Of a stretch of 64,000 bases of DNA, positions 40,455 to 49,235 are shown piece by piece (positions within the stretch are counted from its first letter, which is position 1; the number at the start of each line of letters is the position of its first letter). Under the pieces are notes generated by a model. It had not been told where the DNA came from. It did not search any database and saw only the letters and a list, made by a program, of their open reading frames with translations. A program made the position numbers and the translations under genes. The stretch lies in contig CALCUE010000026.1 of the NCBI GenBank assembly GCA_937906945.1, positions 1 through 64,000 on the forward strand, given 5' to 3'. Source of the DNA: an uncultured Clostridia bacterium. Lineage in GTDB: Bacteria; Bacillota; Clostridia; Oscillospirales; Ruminococcaceae.

Positions 40455-42371
40455 ATGGCAAAAAAACAATTCAAAGCCGAATCCAAACGGCTTTTGGAGC
40501 TGATGATAAACTCCATTTACACACATAAAGAGATTTTTCTCCGCGAAATCATTTCCAACGCCAGCGACGCGATGGATAAATTGGCCTATATCGCTTTGAC
40601 GGACGAGGGAGTGGGGCTCAATCGTTCGGATTTCAAGATCATTGTAAAGCCGGATATGGAAAAGCGCACACTGACCGTATCGGATAACGGGATCGGCATG
40701 ACAGCGGAGGAATTGGAAAAGAACCTTGGTACCATCGCCCAAAGTGGTTCTTTCAAATTCAAAAAGGAAATGACGGAAGAAGAGAAAAAAGACAGCGATA
40801 CGGATATTATCGGTCAGTTCGGTGTTGGCTTTTATTCCGCTTTTATGGTCAGCGATTCGATTACCGTGATTTCCAAGGCCTATGGCTCGGATAAAGCGTA
40901 TCGTTGGGAATCCTCCGGCGCGGATGGTTATACCGTCACCGAATGTGAAAAAGAGACCGTTGGTACGGACGTTATTATGCACATCAAGGAAGACACAGAG
41001 ACGGAGGATTACTGCGAATATCTGGAAGAATACGGGTTGGAGCACTTGATCAAAAAATATTCCGATTATATCCGCTATCCGATCCAAATGGAAGTGACCA
41101 AGAGCCGCCAGAAAGAAAAACCGGAAGGCGCCTCTGATGACGAGAAGCCAGAATGGGAAGAATATAAAGAGTGGGAAACGGTCAACTCCATGGTGCCGGT
41201 ATGGCAGAAAAACAAAAATGAAGTGACAGAGGAAGAATATAACGAGTTCTATAAACAGAAATTTATGGACTTTGAGGATCCACTTTGTTCCATGAGCGTC
41301 AACGCCGAAGGACTTGTCAGCTATAAAGCGCTGCTTTTTGTTCCGGCGAAAACGCCTTATGACTATTACACCCGGGATTATGAGAAAGGACTTCAGCTTT
41401 ATTCTTCTGGGGTTCTGATTATGGATAAATGCGCCGATTTGCTTCCGGAGCATTTTCGTTTTGTGAAAGGCGTCGTGGATACGCCGGATGTTTCCCTCAA
41501 TATCAGCCGTGAAATGCTGCAGCATGACCGCCAGCTTCAGACAATCTCCACCAACATTGAAAAGAAAATCAAGGCCAGATTGCTCAAAATGCAGAAGGAC
41601 GAGCGGGAAAAGTACGAACGGTTCTGGAACAATTTCGGTCGGCAGATCAAATATGGAGCCGCCAGCGATTACGGGACGCATAAAGATCAGCTTTTGGATC
41701 TTTTGATGTTCCGTTCCTCCAAAGAGGACAAGCTGGTAAGCTTTGAGGAGTATAAGGCCCGGATGCCGGAGGATCAGGAATATATTTATTATGCCGCCGG
41801 AGAAAATGAGGCGCATCTTGCCAAGCTTCCGCAGACGGAACGGATTCTGGAGAAGGGTTATGAAATTTTCTGGTGTACCGAAGACGTGGACGAATTTGTC
41901 ATGCAATATGTGGCTGAATATGAAGGCAAGAAACTGAAATCAGTCAACGACGACGACGCGCTTCCGGAGAGTGAGGAAGAAAAGAAAGAAAATGAACAGA
42001 AAATTGAGGACAACAAAGAAGTGTTGGCCTTTGTCAAAGAGACGTTGGGCGATCGGATCAAAGAAGTGCGGATCTCCAAGATTTTGAAATCCCATGCCTG
42101 CTGCCTGGTTTCGGATGGAAACGTCAGTATTGAAATGGAAAAGTATTTGAGGAAACAGGGCGGAGAATTGGCGGATTTCACGACGGAACATGTTCTGGAA
42201 CTGAACGCGGACAACGAAGCGTTTATCGCGATGAAAAACGCGATGATCTCTGATAGGAAAAAAGCGGAAAAGTACGCGAAAATTCTTTACGCTCAGGCAG
42301 TACTTATGGCTGACCTTCCGTTGGAGGATCCTTCGGAATATTCGGCATTAGTGTGCGGCCTGATGAAATAA
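40455..42371 (+). CDS. htpG: Molecular chaperone HtpG (Hsp90)
   Basis: A 638-residue Hsp90 starting at ATG 40455, eight bases after GGAGG; an upstream ATG at 40440 precedes that site. The GHKL ATPase domain has 'EIFLREIISNASDAMDKL', 'VSDNGIGMTAEELEKNLGTIAQSG' and 'GQFGVGFYSAFMVSD'. The middle domain has 'LQLYSSGVLIMDKCADLLPEHFRFVKGVVD' and the catalytic Arg loop 'NISREMLQHD'. A C-terminal dimerisation domain follows. Its direct CIRCE control makes it part of the HrcA regulon here. Confidence 0.97.
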   Translation: MAKKQFKAESKRLLELMINSIYTHKEIFLREIISNASDAMDKLAYIALTDEGVGLNRSDFKIIVKPDMEKRTLTVSDNGIGMTAEELEKNLGTIAQSGSFKFKKEMTEEEKKDSDTDIIGQFGVGFYSAFMVSDSITVISKAYGSDKAYRWESSGADGYTVTECEKETVGTDVIMHIKEDTETEDYCEYLEEYGLEHLIKKYSDYIRYPIQMEVTKSRQKEKPEGASDDEKPEWEEYKEWETVNSMVPVWQKNKNEVTEEEYNEFYKQKFMDFEDPLCSMSVNAEGLVSYKALLFVPAKTPYDYYTRDYEKGLQLYSSGVLIMDKCADLLPEHFRFVKGVVDTPDVSLNISREMLQHDRQLQTISTNIEKKIKARLLKMQKDEREKYERFWNNFGRQIKYGAASDYGTHKDQLLDLLMFRSSKEDKLVSFEEYKARMPEDQEYIYYAAGENEAHLAKLPQTERILEKGYEIFWCTEDVDEFVMQYVAEYEGKKLKSVNDDDALPESEEEKKENEQKIEDNKEVLAFVKETLGDRIKEVRISKILKSHACCLVSDGNVSIEMEKYLRKQGGELADFTTEHVLELNADNEAFIAMKNAMISDRKKAEKYAKILYAQAVLMADLPLEDPSEYSALVCGLMK

Positions 42372-42409
42372 TTCAAAAAATCCGGCGCTTGTAGCCGGAT
42401 TTTTTGAAT
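42371..42409 (+). terminator. Intrinsic terminator after htpG
   Basis: ATTCAAAAAATCCGGC pairs perfectly with GCCGGATTTTTTGAAT around a seven-base loop. Confidence 0.92.
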
Positions 42410-42475
42410 CTCTGATGCTGTGAAGATAAAATACTTTACATAAAGGAAAGGCTACAGTTTTGTGAACCTGCGCTT

Positions 42476-42510
42476 TTCACCTTGTTTTTCAAAAGGTGAA
42501 GTGATATAAT
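42476..42510 (+). promoter_or_regulatory. mrp promoter with overlapping inverted repeat
   Basis: TTGTTT (42482-42487), 17-base spacer and TATAAT (42505-42510) form a good promoter. An inverted repeat TTCACCTT (42476-42483) / AAGGTGAA (42493-42500) spans the -35 box and part of the spacer, which is where a repressor operator would sit. Confidence 0.65.
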
Positions 42511-42551
42511 TTTCAATAAAGAATTGTATTTTAATGTAAGGAGATAGATTT

Positions 42552-43385
42552 ATGGGAGAATGTACGCATAATTGTGAGACTTGCACGGCAAACTGCGCTT
42601 CCCGAGAGAGCGGTCCGGAGGATTTTCGTGTTCCGGAAAACGAGTTTTCTCACGTAAAACGAGTGATTGGTGTTGTCAGCGGAAAGGGCGGCGTCGGCAA
42701 ATCGTTGGTCACTTCGCTTCTGGCTACGCTTATGCAGCGCAAAGGTTATAAAACGGCGGTGTTGGATGCCGATGTGACCGGTCCGTCTATTCCGAAAGCG
42801 TTTGGTATGACAGAGAAGGCCGAGGGAAACGCCGCCGGAATCATTCCGGTGCTCAGCAAGACCGGGATTGAAGTGATGTCGATCAATCTTCTTTTGGAAG
42901 ACGCAACCGAACCGGTCGTCTGGAGAGGACCGGTCATCGCCGGTGCGGTCAAGCAGTTCTGGCAGGATGTTGTCTGGAACGACGTGGATTATATGTTTGT
43001 CGATATGCCTCCGGGCACCGGCGACGTTCCGCTGACGGTTTTCCAATCGCTGCCGGTCGATGGCATTATTGTGGTCACTTCGCCACAGGAACTGGTATCT
43101 ATGATTGTGGAAAAAGCGGTCAAAATGGCCGGAATGATGGATATTCCGGTTCTGGGACTGGTGGAGAATATGTCCGGATTCCAATGCCCGAACTGCGGAA
43201 CGGTCCATTATCCTTTTGGTGAGAGCCATATTAAAGAAGTAGCCGAAAAATTCGGTATTGACACGACGTCGCAAATCCCGATTGATCCCGCTATCGCCGA
43301 AAAATGCGATAAAGGTGAGATCGAGAGCTGCGAGGCAAAGTGGTTGGACAACATGGTCGCCATGCTGGTGGAAAAACTCGGTTGA
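42552..43385 (+). CDS. mrp: Mrp/NBP35-family iron-sulfur carrier ATPase
   Basis: A 277-residue P-loop protein. The N-terminus has a Cys cluster of the form CxxxCxxCxxxC (residues 4-15). Walker A with the deviant lysine is 'VSGKGGVGKS' (about residues 42-51), followed by 'AVLDADVTGPSIPKAFG', 'YMFVDMPPGTGDVPL' and the cluster-binding CxxC in 'GFQCPNCGTVH'. Such proteins bind and transfer 4Fe-4S clusters. The GGAGAT site precedes the ATG, and the aminotransferase gene follows after 12 bases. Confidence 0.94.
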   Translation: MGECTHNCETCTANCASRESGPEDFRVPENEFSHVKRVIGVVSGKGGVGKSLVTSLLATLMQRKGYKTAVLDADVTGPSIPKAFGMTEKAEGNAAGIIPVLSKTGIEVMSINLLLEDATEPVVWRGPVIAGAVKQFWQDVVWNDVDYMFVDMPPGTGDVPLTVFQSLPVDGIIVVTSPQELVSMIVEKAVKMAGMMDIPVLGLVENMSGFQCPNCGTVHYPFGESHIKEVAEKFGIDTTSQIPIDPAIAEKCDKGEIESCEAKWLDNMVAMLVEKLG

Positions 43386-43397
43386 TGAGGGAATAAA

Positions 43398-44567
43398 ATG
43401 AGTTATGATTTTGTTACGGCACCGGATCGCCAGAATATGGGAGCCTCGAAATGGAACGATATGATGGCTAAAGTGCCGGAAGTTCCCGAGGGCGTCGTTC
43501 CGCTTTCCGTTGCCGATATGGAATTCAAAAATCCGCCGGAAATTCTGGAAGGGCTGAAAAAATATCTGGATCATACGGTGCTCGGTTATACAGAGGAGAC
43601 GGACGACTATTATGACAGCGTAATCTCCTGGATGGAACGCCGTCATGGTTTCCGTCCGAAAAAAGAGTGGTTCGTTATGACAGCCGGTGTCGTTCCTGCT
43701 TTGAAAGAGATGGTAGCCAATTTTACGGCTCCGGGCGATTCGGTTTTGATGCTGACACCGGTCTATTATCCGTTCTATTTCAGTGTTGAAGGAAATGGCA
43801 GAACGGTCGTTGGATCAGAACTGATTTTAGAGGATCGGGAATACCGCATCGATTTTGATGATTTTGAAGAAAAAGCTTCTCGACCGGAGACAACGCTTTT
43901 TATTCTGTGCAGTCCTCATAACCCCATTGGCCGTGTCTGGACAAGAGAGGAACTGGAAAAGCTCTGCGATATTTGCTATCGAAATCACGTTTTCATGATT
44001 TCGGACGAGATCCATTTTGATCTGATCATGCCGGGTTTTACCCATGTTTCCATGGGAACGATGGAAGAAAAATATCTCAATAACTGCGCAATTTGTACGG
44101 CGCCGAGCAAAACCTTTAATCTGGCCGGCTTGCAGACCTCCAACATTTTTATCACTGATGAGGAATACCGGAAAAAGATGACGGAGGCAAGAGGTTATTT
44201 TTCGCTGAATATTTTTGGGTATAAAGCCTGCGAAATCGCCTATAACGAATGCGAAGCGTGGTTGGACGAGCTTCTCGGCCAGTTGGATGAAAACCGAAAA
44301 CTGGTCGAGGATTTTATCGCTCGAAGAATGCCGGAAGTCAAGGTGCACCGTTTGCAGGGTACCTATCTGATGTGGTTGGATTTTCGCGCCTGGAACATGA
44401 CGGAAAAGGAACTGGAGAATTTCATGCTCCATAAAGCATTCGCGGTTTTTGACGAGGGTTACGTTTTTGGAGAAGGCGGCAAAGGGTTTGAACGCATGAA
44501 TATTGCCTGCCCGAAAAAAGTTTTGGAAGAAACATTAGAGCGTATCGCCGTTGCTCATGGACAATAA
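43398..44567 (+). CDS. MalY/PatB-family PLP enzyme (putative C-S lyase)
   Basis: A 389-residue class I/II aminotransferase-fold protein. 'SVADMEFKNPPEILEGLKKYLDHTVLGYTE' is the MalY/PatB N-terminus, 'CSPHNPIGRVWTREELEKLCDIC' the conserved Asn-Pro loop, and the PLP lysine lies in 'TAPSKTFNLAGLQTSN'. The family has cystathionine beta-lyase activity, splitting C-S bonds to release a thiol, ammonia and pyruvate. Location after mrp may link sulfur release to Fe-S work, an inference only. Confidence 0.92.
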   Translation: MSYDFVTAPDRQNMGASKWNDMMAKVPEVPEGVVPLSVADMEFKNPPEILEGLKKYLDHTVLGYTEETDDYYDSVISWMERRHGFRPKKEWFVMTAGVVPALKEMVANFTAPGDSVLMLTPVYYPFYFSVEGNGRTVVGSELILEDREYRIDFDDFEEKASRPETTLFILCSPHNPIGRVWTREELEKLCDICYRNHVFMISDEIHFDLIMPGFTHVSMGTMEEKYLNNCAICTAPSKTFNLAGLQTSNIFITDEEYRKKMTEARGYFSLNIFGYKACEIAYNECEAWLDELLGQLDENRKLVEDFIARRMPEVKVHRLQGTYLMWLDFRAWNMTEKELENFMLHKAFAVFDEGYVFGEGGKGFERMNIACPKKVLEETLERIAVAHGQ

Positions 44568-44605
44568 AAAACGTCCTGCTTTGTTTTACGGAGCAGGACG
44601 TTTTT
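44566..44605. terminator. Convergent bidirectional terminator
   Basis: AAAAACGTCCTGCT pairs with AGCAGGACGTTTTT around an 11-base loop. Confidence 0.9.
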
Positions 44606-44621
44606 AACAGAGAAAGAGGGG

Positions 44622-45503
44622 TCATTCTCCTTTAATAAAGCGACGGACGTCTTTATGGACTTTCATCGTCGGGTTACTGTTCTGATCGCTGATCTCTCGG
44701 TTGATAATGGAGCCGAGAATGACAATATTACTCATGATGTAGAGCCAGAACATCAGAATGATGATGGAAGCGAGAGAACCGTAAATCAGGGAATAGTTGA
44801 CAGAGAGACTGATGATCCACGAAAAAATGGAGCTGGAAACGGTAAGGAGCAGGGAAGCGATGACCGCTCCAGGAAGAACAGCTGTGTGGTAGGGGCAATA
44901 CCATTGTGCAGCGTAATAAAGGAAAAAGAGCATGATGGAGGAAAAGACGATCAACAGAATAAATCGAAACCAGTTCCAGAGGTTGGCAAGGTCCAGAAGT
45001 TGGATCATTTCGATCTTTTCCAGAAAAGGAGTCAATAGACGGATCATCCAATGGCCGCCAAGGAGAATGACGGCGGAAACATAGATAAAAAGAAGAAAAA
45101 GGATGGCCCAGGCAAAGCTCATAAGAAATTGGAGGAAACTATGACGGGGATGGACCTCAAAAATATCGTGCAGAATTCCGAACAGAGTCCGGTAAGAAGC
45201 GGCTCCGGTATAGATGGCGGACAAAACCCCGATAGATAAAAGGGTTTTGGATTGAGAACCAGTATAGACCAGATAATCTTCCAAAACAGAAAGAGCGTTT
45301 TCCGGAATCAGTTCCGCGTAGTTTTCCAGAAAAGAAAGAATATCTTCTCCCAACGTTCCGAGAAGCCATTGGGAACAGATCAGAAGCGGGAAAATGCTCA
45401 TCACCAGAAAATAGGAGAGCGAAGCGGAAGAACGGAATACATGCTTCTCGAAAAATAGTTTGATAATTTGGCGAACCCCTTTCGCCGAAAAAACGAAATT
45501 CAT
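44622..45503 (-). CDS. YihY/BrkB-family inner membrane protein
   Basis: A 293-residue protein with about six transmembrane helices. The signature 'FRSSASLSYFLVMSIFPLLI' near the N-terminus, 'GAASYRTLFGILHDIFEV' and 'SLIYGSLASIIILMFWLYIMSNIVILGSIINREI' at the C-terminus are typical of YihY. Once mis-annotated as RNase BN, the family has no settled function. GAGGTAAGTT precedes the ATG. Confidence 0.93.
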   Translation of the reverse strand: MNFVFSAKGVRQIIKLFFEKHVFRSSASLSYFLVMSIFPLLICSQWLLGTLGEDILSFLENYAELIPENALSVLEDYLVYTGSQSKTLLSIGVLSAIYTGAASYRTLFGILHDIFEVHPRHSFLQFLMSFAWAILFLLFIYVSAVILLGGHWMIRLLTPFLEKIEMIQLLDLANLWNWFRFILLIVFSSIMLFFLYYAAQWYCPYHTAVLPGAVIASLLLTVSSSIFSWIISLSVNYSLIYGSLASIIILMFWLYIMSNIVILGSIINREISDQNSNPTMKVHKDVRRFIKGE

Positions 45504-45585
45504 AACTTACCTCATAACAAAATGATACACAGATATATTAGTATAATTATTATTAAGAGAATGTCAACAGAATATGAGAGGAAAA

Positions 45586-46095
45586 ATGAAAGAGATTGAA
45601 CAGATTTTACGGGGACAGTTCGGAAAATATCCATTCATGGAGGCGCAGGACGCGTTAAAGCTTCTGTATCAACATTGCTTTGGATGTGAGCACATGCTTG
45701 CGAACAAAGAAAAAGCCTTGAGCATGCTCAAAGAGGAAATGGATCACGTTGTGGAGATGCCCGGCGGAGAGCTTTGGGAAGATATCGGAAACGGCTATAT
45801 TCGCCTGAACCTCGCGGCGGCAAAAGCAAGAAAAATTTCCCCGGAAAAGATTGAGGAAGTATTTTTCCAAACGGCGAAAATCGGGAGAAAAACTGATTTT
45901 GCGGAAGCGGTGACCGTGTTGGAGCGAATGACAAAAGACGGCGACACGCCGTTTTCCGAACAGGAGCTGAAGGATTGCGTGAATCTTAATCAGGACGGCG
46001 TTTTTCGCCACAGCGAACATTACAGAACGCTTTATAAGCCGTCTTACCGGGTGCTGGATTGGAAATTGGCGGAAACGTCGTTGGATTTGTCTTGA
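45586..46095 (+). CDS. Conserved protein of unknown function
   Basis: A 169-residue protein whose start I place at ATG 45586, after GAGAGG; an ATG at 45574 lacks a ribosome-binding site. The N-terminal 'YPFMEAQDALKLLYQHCFGCEHML' resembles a family of Bacillota proteins containing 'YPLMQPQDAVKLLYQ..FG..H'. I recall the pattern but no function. The Cys and His in 'CFGCEHM' might form a metal or catalytic site. The mostly helical remainder shows 'GNGYIRLNLAAAKARKISPEKIEEVF'. Confidence 0.75.
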   Translation: MKEIEQILRGQFGKYPFMEAQDALKLLYQHCFGCEHMLANKEKALSMLKEEMDHVVEMPGGELWEDIGNGYIRLNLAAAKARKISPEKIEEVFFQTAKIGRKTDFAEAVTVLERMTKDGDTPFSEQELKDCVNLNQDGVFRHSEHYRTLYKPSYRVLDWKLAETSLDLS

Positions 46096-46120
46096 CTTGA
46101 TTTGGCACAATGCTTATACT
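46092..46120 (+). promoter_or_regulatory. Promoter for the M32 carboxypeptidase gene
   Basis: TTGACT, 17-base spacer, TATACT, overlapping the stop codon of the previous gene, 33 bases before the next ATG. Confidence 0.75.
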
Positions 46121-46152
46121 GGCTATTGAGAGGACAATAAGGAGGATTGACA

Positions 46153-47658
46153 ATGAATCAGGAATTGGAACGGAAGCTGGAAGAACTTTCTGAGCTTCAA
46201 AAGAAAATGTTTGCCTTCAACTATGCGTCTTCTTCCATTTATCTCGACGGGGCGACGGTGGCGCCGAGAGATACGGAAGAAGGACGAGGCGAGGCTTTGG
46301 GCATTCTTTCCAACTATATCTATGAGCTTTCGACGGCAAAAGAGACGATTGAACTTTTGGAATGGCTTTCGGAGAGAAAAGAGGAATTGACGGAGCATCA
46401 GGCGAGGGAAGTGGAGCTTCTTTTGCGGGACAATGACTATATGAAGCATATTCCGCAGGAAGAATATGTTGCCTATCAGAAAACGCTCAGCAAAGCGGAT
46501 TACGTATGGCACCGCGCCAAAGAAGAGGACGATTTTGAGTCATTCAAACCATATCTGAAAGATTTGTTCGAATATAATATCCGGTTTGCCAAATACTATA
46601 AACCGGATCAGGACCCCTATGATACCCAACTTGGACTTTTTGAGCGGGGTCTTACCATGGAACAATGTGATCGCTTTTTCGCGACCCTTCGGGAACATAT
46701 CGTTCCGCTGATCAAAAAGATCGGAGAGGTCCCTCAAATTGACGATTCGCCTCTTTTCGGGCATTTCCCCATTGAGAAACAGAAAAAATTGACAGAGTAT
46801 CTGATGGCTTACACGGGAGTCGACCCGCACCATTGCAACTGCGGAGAGACGGAGCATCCGTTTACGTTGGAATTCACCAAAGATGACGTTCGTATTACAA
46901 CCCATTATTTTGAAGATAACGTCGCTTCCTCCATGTATTCCGTCATCCATGAAAGCGGTCACGCCCTCTATGAATTGGGCGGCGCGGATGAGCACAAATA
47001 CACCGTTGTCGCCGGAGGCGTTTCCATGGGTATCCATGAAAGCCAGTCTCGATTCTTTGAGAATATTATCGGAAGAAGCGAAGCGTTTACCGCTGCCATT
47101 TTGCCGAAATTCAAGGAGATGTTCCCGGAACAGTTCGCCGATATCGAGCCTCGCCAGTTCTATGAAATGATCAATAAAGCACAGCCGTCGCTGATCCGTA
47201 CCGAGGCGGATGAATTGACCTACGCTCTTCACGTGATGGTTCGGTATGAGATCGAAAAGAAGATATTTGCCGGAGAAATGACCGTCGATGAGATCCCCGC
47301 GGAGTGGAAACGGCTTTATAAAGAGTACCTTGGCGTTGATGTACCGAATGATCGGGAAGGTTGCCTCCAGGATTCCCACTGGTCCGGTGGCTCTATCGGT
47401 TATTTTCCGTCCTATGCTTTGGGTAGCGCTTACGGCGCACAGATGCTTGCGAAGATGAAAGAAGATCTGGATGTGGACGCCGTCTGCGCTTCCGGTACGC
47501 TGAAACCGATTTCTGATTGGTTGGGCGAGAGAATTTATCAGTACGCCAGTCTTTATGATCCGAAAGAGATTTTTGAAAAAACCTGCGGCGCGCCGTTCGA
47601 TCCGACGTACTACACTGATTATCTGGAGAAAAAATACAGCGACATTTATAAATTGTAA
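46153..47658 (+). CDS. M32-family metallocarboxypeptidase
   Basis: A 501-residue enzyme from ATG 46153, seven bases after GGAGG. The zinc motif HExxH reads HESGHALYE near residue 275, with the third ligand and the family motifs 'MGIHESQSRFFENIIGRS' and 'RTEADELTYALHVMVRYEIEKKIFAGE' after it. It removes C-terminal residues with broad specificity in the cytoplasm. 'SHWSGGSIGYFPSYALGSAYGAQ' is the substrate-binding block. Confidence 0.96.
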   Translation: MNQELERKLEELSELQKKMFAFNYASSSIYLDGATVAPRDTEEGRGEALGILSNYIYELSTAKETIELLEWLSERKEELTEHQAREVELLLRDNDYMKHIPQEEYVAYQKTLSKADYVWHRAKEEDDFESFKPYLKDLFEYNIRFAKYYKPDQDPYDTQLGLFERGLTMEQCDRFFATLREHIVPLIKKIGEVPQIDDSPLFGHFPIEKQKKLTEYLMAYTGVDPHHCNCGETEHPFTLEFTKDDVRITTHYFEDNVASSMYSVIHESGHALYELGGADEHKYTVVAGGVSMGIHESQSRFFENIIGRSEAFTAAILPKFKEMFPEQFADIEPRQFYEMINKAQPSLIRTEADELTYALHVMVRYEIEKKIFAGEMTVDEIPAEWKRLYKEYLGVDVPNDREGCLQDSHWSGGSIGYFPSYALGSAYGAQMLAKMKEDLDVDAVCASGTLKPISDWLGERIYQYASLYDPKEIFEKTCGAPFDPTYYTDYLEKKYSDIYKL

Positions 47659-47661
47659 GAT

Positions 47662-47699
47662 AAAAAAAGAAACCGGCCAGTTGGCCGGTTTCTTTTTTT
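47662..47699. terminator. Convergent bidirectional terminator
   Basis: An 18-bp perfect stem AAAAAAAGAAACCGGCCA and complement with a two-base centre, between the two peptidase genes. Confidence 0.93.
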
Positions 47700-47703
47700 A
47701 TCG

Positions 47704-48933
47704 TTATTTTTCGATCTTCCCATAAATCATGGCCAGATTTTTGATCATTTCAACGGCGGCATCCATTTGTTCGATGCAGGCAAATTCATGCTTTCCGTGG
47801 AAATTGTAACCACCGGTACCGAGGTTCGGGCAGGGAAGTCCCATGAAAGAGAGAACACAGCCATCGGTACCGCCGCGTACCGGTTCGGAAGATGGTTCGC
47901 CGCCGGCCATGCGGATTGCTTTTTCGGCGTTTTCAATCAGATGCATATGGTCTTCGATGATGACGCGCATATTTTTGTAATCGTATCCGGTTTCGGCTTC
48001 TGCGACACCGGAACCATAGCGACGGTTGATCTCATCAACAGCCCGGTGGATATAATTGACACGATACGTCAACTTTTCCGTGTCATGATCACGAACGATG
48101 TAATTCAGTTCGGCGTATTCACAATCGCCTTTCATGGAGGTCAGATAGTAGAATCCGTTATAGCCGTCGGTATATTCCGGTCTTTCCACAAAGGGAAGGA
48201 GAGCGTTGAATTCCATGGCGACAAGGGGAGCGTTGATCATTTTGCCTTTGGCGCTGCCGGGATGGACGCTGATACCGTGAAAAACGACTTTGGCATGAGC
48301 AGCGTTGAAAGTCTCGTACTCGACACCGCCGAAATGGCCACCGTCCATGGTATAGGCATAGTCGGCGCCGAAATAAGCAAGGTCAAAGCGGTCAGCGCCA
48401 CGTCCGATTTCCTCATCGGGCGTGAAACCGATTTTGATGGTTCCGTGATGAATTTCCGGGTGAGCCAGAAGTTCTTCGGCTGCCGTCAGAATTTCGGCGA
48501 TGCCATTCTTATCGTCGGCGCCGAGAAGGGTGGTGCCGTCAGTAACGATCAGGTGTTTTCCAACACATTCGTTCATTTCCGGATAGTCTTTCGGGGACAA
48601 GATTAAGTTCTGTTCTTCGTTTAAAAGGATATCGCCGCCTTGATAATCGACGATTTTGGGTTTGATATTGGTGAAGGGAACGACGTCCACTACGTCCATG
48701 TGAGCGATGAAACCGATGACCGGGGCTTTTTCACATCCCTCGGAAGCCGGGATTTCTCCGTAAACATAGCCGTTTTCATCCATTTTTACGTTGGAAATAC
48801 CCATTTCGTTCATTTCATCGCAAAGAGCCTGGCCGAGAATGCGCTGTTCGGAGGTGCTGGGGCAGGTCTCGCTGGTTTCATCGGAACCGGTAGGAAATTG
48901 GACATATTTCAAAAGTCTTTCATACGCTTTCAT
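47704..48933 (-). CDS. pepT: Peptidase T (tripeptidase, M20B)
   Basis: A 409-residue cytoplasmic aminotripeptidase with two zinc ions. Ligand motifs: 'IGFIAHMDVVD' (His and Asp), 'TTLLGADDKNGIAEIL' (bridging Asp), 'IGFTPDEEIGRGADRFD' (catalytic Glu pair), 'YTMDGGHFGGVEYETFNAA' and the C-terminal 'GTDGCVLSFMGLPCPNLGTGGYNFHGKHE'. GAGGTGAAAAA lies before the ATG. Convergent with the M32 gene. Confidence 0.97.
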   Translation of the reverse strand: MKAYERLLKYVQFPTGSDETSETCPSTSEQRILGQALCDEMNEMGISNVKMDENGYVYGEIPASEGCEKAPVIGFIAHMDVVDVVPFTNIKPKIVDYQGGDILLNEEQNLILSPKDYPEMNECVGKHLIVTDGTTLLGADDKNGIAEILTAAEELLAHPEIHHGTIKIGFTPDEEIGRGADRFDLAYFGADYAYTMDGGHFGGVEYETFNAAHAKVVFHGISVHPGSAKGKMINAPLVAMEFNALLPFVERPEYTDGYNGFYYLTSMKGDCEYAELNYIVRDHDTEKLTYRVNYIHRAVDEINRRYGSGVAEAETGYDYKNMRVIIEDHMHLIENAEKAIRMAGGEPSSEPVRGGTDGCVLSFMGLPCPNLGTGGYNFHGKHEFACIEQMDAAVEMIKNLAMIYGKIEK

Positions 48934-48964
48934 TTTTTCACCTCATTCTGAAATCTATGAGCTT

Positions 48965-48993
48965 ATTTTATCAAAAAATCAAAAAACATTCAA
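48965..48993 (-). promoter_or_regulatory. Promoter for pepT
   Basis: On the minus strand TTGAAT, 17-base spacer, TAAAAT, 32 bases before the pepT ATG. Confidence 0.7.
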
Positions 48994-49149
48994 CCAATGT
49001 GAGCGAAAATATTCCGGTCTCATAGAAATTATGTTAAAAAAGCCCTTGAAATAGTATGCTATTCACAAATAGGGGAAGAAGTCAATGTGCAAAATGACCA
49101 AAAATTGGAGGCCGGATTTTGTGAAAACAGAGATATTCCGGGAGAGGTA

Positions 49150-49178
49150 TTTACAAAGAATCGTAAAACAGATAAAAT
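49150..49178 (+). promoter_or_regulatory. Promoter for the solute-importer operon
   Basis: TTTACA, 17-base spacer, TAAAAT, 57 bases before the binding-protein ATG. The 302-base gap 48934-49235 holds this and the divergent pepT promoter; I see nothing else in it. Confidence 0.65.
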
Positions 49179-49235
49179 GAACTCAAGATATGAGGAAAAT
49201 CATATCCAATTATTGAAAAAGAGGAGACAAAAATT

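Noticed and set aside
40392..41906. 504-codon open frame on the minus strand across htpG
   Set aside because: It is antisense to the unmistakable htpG, begins and ends without a ribosome-binding site, and its Phe/His/Arg-rich composition is that of a shadow frame.
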